A DNA stretch of 64,000 nucleotides from Pseudescherichia sp039594205 (GTDB lineage: Bacteria; Pseudomonadota; Gammaproteobacteria; Enterobacterales; Enterobacteriaceae), in NCBI GenBank assembly GCA_039594205.1, contig JBCNNW010000003.1, positions 58,621 through 122,620 on the forward strand. The letters are read 5' to 3'. Position 1 is the first letter of the stretch; every line of letters begins with the position of its first letter. Of the stretch, positions 58,434 to 64,000 are shown piece by piece. A model generated the notes under the pieces. It did no database searches. It worked only from the letters and a program-made list of their open reading frames with translations, and was not told where the DNA came from. The position numbers and the translations under genes were made by a program.

Positions 58434-58832
58434 TTACGCCATCATCATCTCCAGCTTCTCCCGCAGCTCCCCTTCCAGCGCCAGCGATTTTTTAGTGCGC
58501 AGATCGATGCAGACAAAGGTGATCAGCGCATCGGCCACCACCTCCCCCTCTGGCGACAGCGTCACGACCTGGCTGAGCACGCCGCTTTTGCCGTTGAGCT
58601 GCTGTATGCTGCTGGTAATGGTCAACAGATCGCCCAGCACCGCCGGTCGGCGATAGTTGATGTTGATATTGACCACGATAAACGCAATGTTATTAGCCGT
58701 CATCCAGCGGAAGCCTTCGCTGCTTTCCAGCCCCTCCCAGCGCGCCTCCTCCAGAAACTCCAGGTAGCGGGCATTATTTACATGCTGGTAGACATCGATA
58801 TGGTAACCACGAACTTTAATTTCAGTCTGCAT
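58434..58832 (-). CDS. fadM: FadM (YbaW), long-chain acyl-CoA thioesterase III
   Basis: A 132-residue hot-dog thioesterase, same length as E. coli FadM. HIDVYQHVNNARYLEFLEEA contains the catalytic aspartate of the 4HBT type. It releases products such as 3,5-tetradecadienoyl-CoA that stall beta-oxidation. Confidence 0.95.
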   Translation of the reverse strand: MQTEIKVRGYHIDVYQHVNNARYLEFLEEARWEGLESSEGFRWMTANNIAFIVVNININYRRPAVLGDLLTITSSIQQLNGKSGVLSQVVTLSPEGEVVADALITFVCIDLRTKKSLALEGELREKLEMMMA

Positions 58833-58930
58833 AGCGCAATAGCCTTTTTTCTTATGTTATGTAGGGTCGGAGGTCATAACTGGTATGACCTCTTTAGCAT
58901 GGCAAAAAATGGCTATGACGCAAGCAAAAC

Positions 58931-59314
58931 TTACAGGGTTAAACGATCCAGGTTACGCTCCACCAGCGAGGCCCCCATTCCCGGCACCTGCTGCAGATCC
59001 TCCAGCGTCTTGAAGGGGCCATATTCGTCACGGTAGCTGACAATCGCCTGCGCTTTCTTCAGCCCCACGCCGTTCATCGCCTGTGCCAGCGCCTCCGCAG
59101 ATGCTGCGTTGATGCTGACCCGGGTCGGCTCCTCATCGCCCTTCACCGCCTGCGGCGCTTTTGCCTTAGCCTCCGGCCCAGCGGCGGCGGATTTACTGTG
59201 TACCGTCTGCGCCTGCGGGGATTTCACCGGCGCTTCAGCGGCAAGCGCTTGCTGGCTCAGGGCGGCACAGGTCAATGTCAGGGTCATCACCGCTATTTTG
59301 ATTCCACGTTTCAT
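58931..59314 (-). CDS. ybaV: YbaV, exported helix-hairpin-helix (ComEA-like) protein
   Basis: A 127-residue protein with a signal peptide (ending QQALA), an Ala/Lys-rich linker, and a C-terminal double helix-hairpin-helix domain (VSINAASAEALAQAMNGVGL, PGMGASLVERNL) like ComEA. It likely binds DNA in the periplasm; function in enterobacteria is unproven. The start at 59314 gives a proper signal peptide. Confidence 0.9.
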   Translation of the reverse strand: MKRGIKIAVMTLTLTCAALSQQALAAEAPVKSPQAQTVHSKSAAAGPEAKAKAPQAVKGDEEPTRVSINAASAEALAQAMNGVGLKKAQAIVSYRDEYGPFKTLEDLQQVPGMGASLVERNLDRLTL

Positions 59315-59397
59315 GCTGCTTTCTCCTTGTGTGTTGACAGCCCCTGCACGATAAACAGAGCGGGAACGCGAAACAAATGGCAGATTGCAGAAATGGA

Positions 59398-59420
59398 AAA
59401 GGCCGCGAAAGCGGCCTTTG
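59398..59420 (-). terminator. Intrinsic terminator of ppiD
   Basis: AAAGGCCGC / GCGGCCTTT with a four-base loop, followed on the minus strand by TTTT, 45 bases past the ppiD stop. Confidence 0.85.
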
Positions 59421-59464
59421 ATTATTGCAGGGCGTTGCAAAACTCTGCGAGACGCCCAGAGAAA

Positions 59465-61339
59465 TTACTGCTGCGGATCGACGATGTCGCCCGTTTTGAT
59501 TTTGGCGTCTTTACGCAGATTGCTCATCAGCGCTTCGAAAGAGATTTGGGCATTGTTCTCAGTGATCCCCTCAACCATGGCTTTTTTCTGCGCGTCCGGC
59601 AGGGTGCCCGCTTTCACTTCGTCCAGCGCCAGCAGCACTACGTTGCCCTGCATATCGTTGGCTACGCCGTAGACCGGCTTACCCTTCGCCGGCAGGGCCA
59701 GCGTAAAGGCGGCCTGGCTCAGTGGATCCTGACCGGTACGTACCAGCGCCTTCGGCTCGCCAAAGCTCAGGCCTGCGGCTTTCAGCGCCTCGTCGCCTTT
59801 ACCGGCTTTCAGGTCAGCCAGCAGCTTATCAGCATCCAGCTTCGCCTTCTGCTCAGCTTTATTATGCTTAACGATATCGGCGATCTGGGTTTTAACCTCT
59901 TCCAACGGCTTCACGGCCTCGGCTTTATGCTCGCTCACGCGCAGCACAAAGGCGCGATCGCCATCGACGGTAATGATGTCGGAGTTGTTGCCCGGTGAAC
60001 CGTTCTCACCCACCAGCGCGCCGCCGAAGATAGCGTCAGACACCGGTTTGAAGTTCAGCTCCTGCGGCAGGTTGTCGCGGCCAAACCAGCCGGTTTCAAC
60101 CGCTTTCATGCCTGCAGCCTGCTCTGCGCCTGCCAGCGACTCATTATCGTTGCTCGCGGCATCGCTCACTTTCTGCTGCAGGGCATAGTAGGCATCAAGA
60201 CCTTTCTCCTGCTTCACCTTTGCAGCCAGCTCGTCACGCACGTCGTTAAACGGCTTAATCTGAGCAGGCTGAACGTCATCAAGACGCACGACCAGGAAGC
60301 CAACGGAGGATTTAATCACGCCGGAGAGCTGGCCTTTCTCTTTCAGGCCCGCCTTCTTCAGCTCGTCCGGAGTGGTGGAATCTTCAAGCCAGCCCATATC
60401 GCCGCCGTTACGGGCAGAGATGATATCCGCCGACTTCTCTTTGGCGAGGGTGGCAAAATCAGCACCTTTGCTTAACTGATCCAGCACCGCCTTCGCGTCG
60501 TCTTCGGTTTTGGTCTGGATCACGCTGTAACGATTACGCTGCGGCTGGGTAAACTGATCCTGATGCTGATCGTAGTAGGCCTGGATCTCTTCATCGCTGG
60601 CGTTCTGCTGCATGCTGGCAGCATCCAGCTTGATGTAGCTGACGCGGAACTGCTCCGGGGCCATAAAGCTGTTTTTGTTCTGCTCGTAGTAGCTGGCGAT
60701 CTCCTGATCGGAGACGGCCTGCTGCTGTGCCAGGGCGTTAACGTCGATGGTTGCAGTACGCACCATCCGCTGCTGCGCAACCAGCGCGGCCAGTTCGTCG
60801 GTTTCACCTTTCAGCATAAAATCAGTACCGGCAACGGCGTTGATCAGCTGCTGGGAGGTGAGCTGGTTACGCAGGGCCTGAGCGTACTGATCGGCGGTCA
60901 TGCCCATCTGATTGACCAGCGCATTGTAGCGTGCGTTGTCGAACTTACCGTTGTTCTGGAAAGCCTGGGTTGAGAAGATCGCTTTCTTCACCTGCTCGTC
61001 GCTGATGCCAAGGCCCAGATGCTGAGCGTACTGGTCCAGCAGCGCTTCATCAATCAGGCGGCTCAGCACCTGCTGGCGCATGCTCTTCATATAGGCTTCG
61101 TTACTGACCAGCTCGGAGAATCGCTCGCCATGCCTCTGCTGCAGACGGTTACGTTCCGCCGCCACCGCATTTTCGAACTGGCTGCGACTAATCTCCTGGC
61201 CATTAACTTTTGCGGCATAATTATTGTTACCGCCAATCAGGTAGTTACCAACGCCAGTCAGAATGAATGACACGATAATCAAACCCAGAATGATCTTGAG
61301 CACGACGTGGTTGGCCGCCGCGCGTAAATTGTCCATCAT
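59465..61339 (-). CDS. ppiD: PpiD, periplasmic SurA-like chaperone
   Basis: A 624-residue inner-membrane-anchored chaperone near the Sec translocon. One membrane helix at residues 14-34 (VVLKIILGLIIVSFILTGVG), then SurA-N-like helices and a parvulin domain (FATLAKEKSADIISARNGGD). In E. coli the parvulin domain is inactive as an isomerase. Length is one residue more than the E. coli protein. Confidence 0.95.
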   Translation of the reverse strand: MMDNLRAAANHVVLKIILGLIIVSFILTGVGNYLIGGNNNYAAKVNGQEISRSQFENAVAAERNRLQQRHGERFSELVSNEAYMKSMRQQVLSRLIDEALLDQYAQHLGLGISDEQVKKAIFSTQAFQNNGKFDNARYNALVNQMGMTADQYAQALRNQLTSQQLINAVAGTDFMLKGETDELAALVAQQRMVRTATIDVNALAQQQAVSDQEIASYYEQNKNSFMAPEQFRVSYIKLDAASMQQNASDEEIQAYYDQHQDQFTQPQRNRYSVIQTKTEDDAKAVLDQLSKGADFATLAKEKSADIISARNGGDMGWLEDSTTPDELKKAGLKEKGQLSGVIKSSVGFLVVRLDDVQPAQIKPFNDVRDELAAKVKQEKGLDAYYALQQKVSDAASNDNESLAGAEQAAGMKAVETGWFGRDNLPQELNFKPVSDAIFGGALVGENGSPGNNSDIITVDGDRAFVLRVSEHKAEAVKPLEEVKTQIADIVKHNKAEQKAKLDADKLLADLKAGKGDEALKAAGLSFGEPKALVRTGQDPLSQAAFTLALPAKGKPVYGVANDMQGNVVLLALDEVKAGTLPDAQKKAMVEGITENNAQISFEALMSNLRKDAKIKTGDIVDPQQ

Positions 61340-61481
61340 GGTGTAACAACACTCCGCTGTAGGTAACTGTCTGTCTCACGCAGCGCCAACACTCCTGGGC
61401 CACTGCGCGTAAAGCCGTATTGTGACAAGAAACCGGGGCGGTTGTCAGCCCACAGGTCCGATTAATTCCGGCATCGCAAAT

Positions 61482-61507
61482 AAAAAAGGCACATCTGGTG
61501 ATGCGCC
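61482..61507 (-). terminator. Intrinsic terminator of hupB
   Basis: GGCGCATC / GATGTGCC (minus strand, one G-U pair) with a four-base loop, followed by TTTTTT. Confidence 0.85.
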
Positions 61508-61542
61508 CTTGTACTTTGTCACAATCCTGAGAGGGATCGCTA

Positions 61543-61815
61543 TCAGTTTACCGCGTCTTTCAGCGCCTTACCTGCGCGGAAACCCGGAACTTTAGCAGCA
61601 GCGATGGTGATCTCTTTGCCAGTCTGCGGGTTGCGACCAGTACGGGCAGCACGCTCTTTAACAGCAAAAGTACCAAAACCTACCAGCGCTACCTCTTCCC
61701 CGGATTGCAGAGATTCAGTCACAGAAGCAATTAAAGCATCTAACGCACGTCCAGCCGCAGCTTTAGAGATATCAGCCCCTGCAGCAATTTTGTCTATCAG
61801 TTGAGATTTATTCAC
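61543..61815 (-). CDS. hupB: HupB, HU beta nucleoid protein
   Basis: A 90-residue HU subunit starting with GTG (MNKSQLIDKIAAGADISKAA). The DNA-binding arm region is GFGTFAVKERAARTGRNPQT. It compacts and bends DNA. It lies between ppiD and lon, as in E. coli. Confidence 0.97.
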   Translation of the reverse strand: MNKSQLIDKIAAGADISKAAAGRALDALIASVTESLQSGEEVALVGFGTFAVKERAARTGRNPQTGKEITIAAAKVPGFRAGKALKDAVN

Positions 61816-61958
61816 TCTTCTCTTCCTCTCTTTATAATTTATATCGCACCTTAATCCATCGAAGTGCGACCGCGCAGCAGTTATATCAGGCCTGTCATGC
61901 CCTTACAACACCCGTTGTTGATGATACAGCAAACCAGCCATCTAAATTAGCTATACAA

Positions 61959-61993
61959 AAAAAGGCTGGCAAGCCCGAAATGCGCTGCCAGCC
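61959..61993 (-). terminator. Intrinsic terminator of lon
   Basis: On the minus strand, GGCTGGCA / TGCCAGCC with a 14-base loop, ending in a run of seven T, 33 bases past the lon stop. Confidence 0.88.
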
Positions 61994-62025
61994 TTGTTTT
62001 TATCGACGCTCTTTGCGCGAGGTCA

Positions 62026-64000
62026 CTATTTTGCGCTAACGACCTGCATACCTGACGGCTCATTCTGCAGCGCCAGGGTCAGCACTTCCTCGATGCGTTT
62101 CACCGGGTGAATGTCGAGATCGGCAATCACGTTCTCCGGGATCTCTTCGAGGTCACGCTTGTTCTCGTAGGGGATCAGCACGGTTTTGATACCGCCGCGG
62201 TGCGCCGCCAGCAGCTTCTCTTTCAGGCCGCCAATCGGCAGAACCTGACCGCGCAGGGTGATCTCACCGGTCATCGCCACGTCGGCGCGAACCGGGTTGC
62301 CGGTCAGACAGGAGACCAGCGCCGTACACATGGCAATACCGGCACTCGGGCCATCTTTAGGCGTCGCCCCTTCCGGAACGTGAACGTGAATATCGCGTTT
62401 TTCGTAGAAGTCGCCGTTAATGCCCAGCTTCTCTGCACGCGCGCGTACCACGGTCAGCGCTGCCTGGATGGACTCCTGCATCACCTCACCCAGCGAGCCG
62501 GTGTAGGTCAGCTTGCCTTTACCTGGTACGCAGGCGGTTTCGATGGTCAGCAGATCGCCGCCCACTTCCGTCCACGCCAGACCAGTCACCTGACCCACGC
62601 GGTTTTCATCATCCGCACGGCCGTAGTCGAAGCGCTGAACGCCCAGATACTCGTTGAGGTTGTCACCGTTAATGGTGATCTGCTTCAGCGACGGATCGAG
62701 CAGCAGCTGTTTCACCGCCTTCCGGCACAGCTTGGAGATTTCACGCTCCAGGCTACGGACACCGGCTTCACGGGTGTAGTAGCGTATAATGCCAACGATG
62801 GCGCTATCGTCAACCGTGATCTCGCCGTTTTTCAGGGCGTTACGCTCAATCTGCTTCGGCAGCAGGTGGCGTTTGGCAATGTTCAGCTTCTCATCTTCGG
62901 TGTAGCCCGACAGACGGATCACTTCCATACGGTCCAGCAGCGGTGCAGGGATGTTCATCGAGTTTGACGTCGCAACAAACATCACGTCGCTGAGATCGTA
63001 GTCGACCTCAAGGTAGTGATCGCTGAAAGCCACGTTCTGCTCGGGATCCAGCACTTCCAGCAGTGCCGAAGCCGGGTCACCACGCATGTCCGACGACATC
63101 TTGTCGATCTCATCCAGCAGGAAAAGCGGGTTTTTCACCCCTACTTTCGCCATCTTCTGGATCAGTTTGCCCGGCATAGAGCCGATATAGGTCCGGCGGT
63201 GACCACGAATTTCCGCTTCGTCACGCACGCCGCCCAGCGCCATACGGATATATTTACGTCCGGTGGCTTTGGCAATGGACTGCCCCAGAGAGGTTTTACC
63301 CACCCCCGGCGGTCCGACCAGGCAGAGGATTGGCCCTTTCAGTTTGTTAACCCGGCTCTGAACCGCAAGGTACTCAAGGATGCGATCTTTCACGCGTTCC
63401 AGACCGTAGTGATCGGTATCAAGAATCTCCTGCGCCTGACGCAGATCTTTTTTGACCTTGCTGCGAGCGTTCCACGGTACCTGAATCATCCACTCGATGT
63501 AGCCGCGCACCACGGTTGCTTCTGCCGACATCGGAGACATCATCTTCAGCTTCTGCAGCTCGGCTTCCGCTTTCTCTTTTGCCTCTTTCGGCATCTTCGC
63601 CGCGTCGATCTTACGCTTCAGCGCTTCGTTTTCGTCCGGCGCATCGTCCATCTCGCCCAGCTCTTTCTGAATAGCCTTCATCTGCTCATTCAGATAGTAC
63701 TCGCGCTGGGATTTCTCCATCTGCTTCTTAACGCGGTTACGGATGCGTTTCTCGACCTGCAGCAGGTCGATCTCCGACTCCATCATCGCCATCAGATACT
63801 CCAGACGTTCGTTGACGTCGGACATCTCCAGCACGGACTGCTTGTCCGCCAGCTTCAGCGGCATATGAGCGGCGATGGTGTCAGCCAGACGTGCTGGATC
63901 GTCAATGCTATTAAGCGACGTCAGCACTTCCGGTGGGATTTTTTTGTTGAGCTTGATATAGCCTTCAAACTGGCCGATAGCGGTGCGAACCAGCACCTCC
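62026..64000 (-). CDS. lon: Lon, ATP-dependent protease (5' end outside window)
   Basis: The C-terminal 657 or so residues of Lon (E. coli 784). The missing part is the N-terminal substrate domain. Present are the coiled coil (REYYLNEQMKAIQKELGE), the AAA+ module with GPPGVGKTS, LDEIDKMSSDMRGDP and sensor regions, and the protease domain with the catalytic Ser-Lys pair in PKDGPSAGIAM and LPIGGLKEKLLAAHRG. It degrades misfolded and regulatory proteins, including antitoxins such as HigA. The frame remains open to the window edge. Confidence 0.97.
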   Translation of the reverse strand, partial: EVLVRTAIGQFEGYIKLNKKIPPEVLTSLNSIDDPARLADTIAAHMPLKLADKQSVLEMSDVNERLEYLMAMMESEIDLLQVEKRIRNRVKKQMEKSQREYYLNEQMKAIQKELGEMDDAPDENEALKRKIDAAKMPKEAKEKAEAELQKLKMMSPMSAEATVVRGYIEWMIQVPWNARSKVKKDLRQAQEILDTDHYGLERVKDRILEYLAVQSRVNKLKGPILCLVGPPGVGKTSLGQSIAKATGRKYIRMALGGVRDEAEIRGHRRTYIGSMPGKLIQKMAKVGVKNPLFLLDEIDKMSSDMRGDPASALLEVLDPEQNVAFSDHYLEVDYDLSDVMFVATSNSMNIPAPLLDRMEVIRLSGYTEDEKLNIAKRHLLPKQIERNALKNGEITVDDSAIVGIIRYYTREAGVRSLEREISKLCRKAVKQLLLDPSLKQITINGDNLNEYLGVQRFDYGRADDENRVGQVTGLAWTEVGGDLLTIETACVPGKGKLTYTGSLGEVMQESIQAALTVVRARAEKLGINGDFYEKRDIHVHVPEGATPKDGPSAGIAMCTALVSCLTGNPVRADVAMTGEITLRGQVLPIGGLKEKLLAAHRGGIKTVLIPYENKRDLEEIPENVIADLDIHPVKRIEEVLTLALQNEPSGMQVVSAK

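Overview
The window is chromosomal DNA of a member of the Enterobacteriaceae. The backbone follows the E. coli K-12 order from ushA to lon (ushA, fsr, ybaL, gsk, hemH, adk, htpG, recR, ybaB, dnaX, apt, ybaN, priC, ybaM, mscK, acrR, acrAB, tomB-hha, maa, ylaC, pdeB, ffs, ybaZ, ybaY, tesB, amtB-glnK, mdlBA, decR, queC, fadM, ybaV, ppiD, hupB, lon). The protein sequences are close to but distinct from E. coli. The accessory genes (a lacIZ pair without lacY, yczR/yczE, cdsH in place of ybaE and cof) point to Enterobacter, Lelliottia or a near relative. This is inference from gene content and remembered protein sequences; no search was run.

Layout. 1-5053: ushA and the divergent fsr-ybaL. 5054-12360: a 7.3 kb accessory block between ybaL and gsk, largely about methionine: mmuPM (S-methylmethionine uptake and use), a DUF4142 exported protein, gene debris, an AriR/YmgB-like regulator, the mesX-mesD pair (folate-independent methionine synthase and its oxygenase partner), and the mdtUJI spermidine exporter with its leader peptide. 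12365-23580: housekeeping nucleotide, heme, chaperone and DNA polymerase genes, interrupted by a HigBA toxin-antitoxin pair between ybaB and recR. 23578-34627: mscK, the acrR/acrAB multidrug pump, tomB-hha, maa, ylaC. 34628-38600: an insertion between ylaC and pdeB holding a non-coding segment that looks like a structured RNA gene, then an isopenicillin-N-synthase-like oxygenase in an operon with a MetQ/MetN/MetI-type importer. 38719-48035: pdeB, lacZ/lacI, yczE/yczR, a small ribbon-helix-helix operon behind a Pho-box-like array, and an unknown exported protein. 48120-64000: ffs through lon (lon is cut by the window edge).

How it works together. Three separate accessory units deal with methionine or related sulfur compounds: mmuPM with a MetJ-like operator, mesXD with a perfect MetR-type palindrome, and the oxygenase-MetQNI unit. 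Nitrogen control is visible at glnK-amtB (sigma-54 promoter plus NtrC-like sites), heat shock at htpG (sigma-32 promoter), efflux control at acrAB (AcrR palindrome), catabolite control at maa (perfect CRP site), and lactose control at lacIZ (two identical operator cores with a LacI that lacks the tetramerisation tail). The best candidates for undescribed biology are the ncRNA-like segment at 34650-35128, the ybaL tail found on mmuM, and the Pho-box-like array ahead of the small RHH operon.
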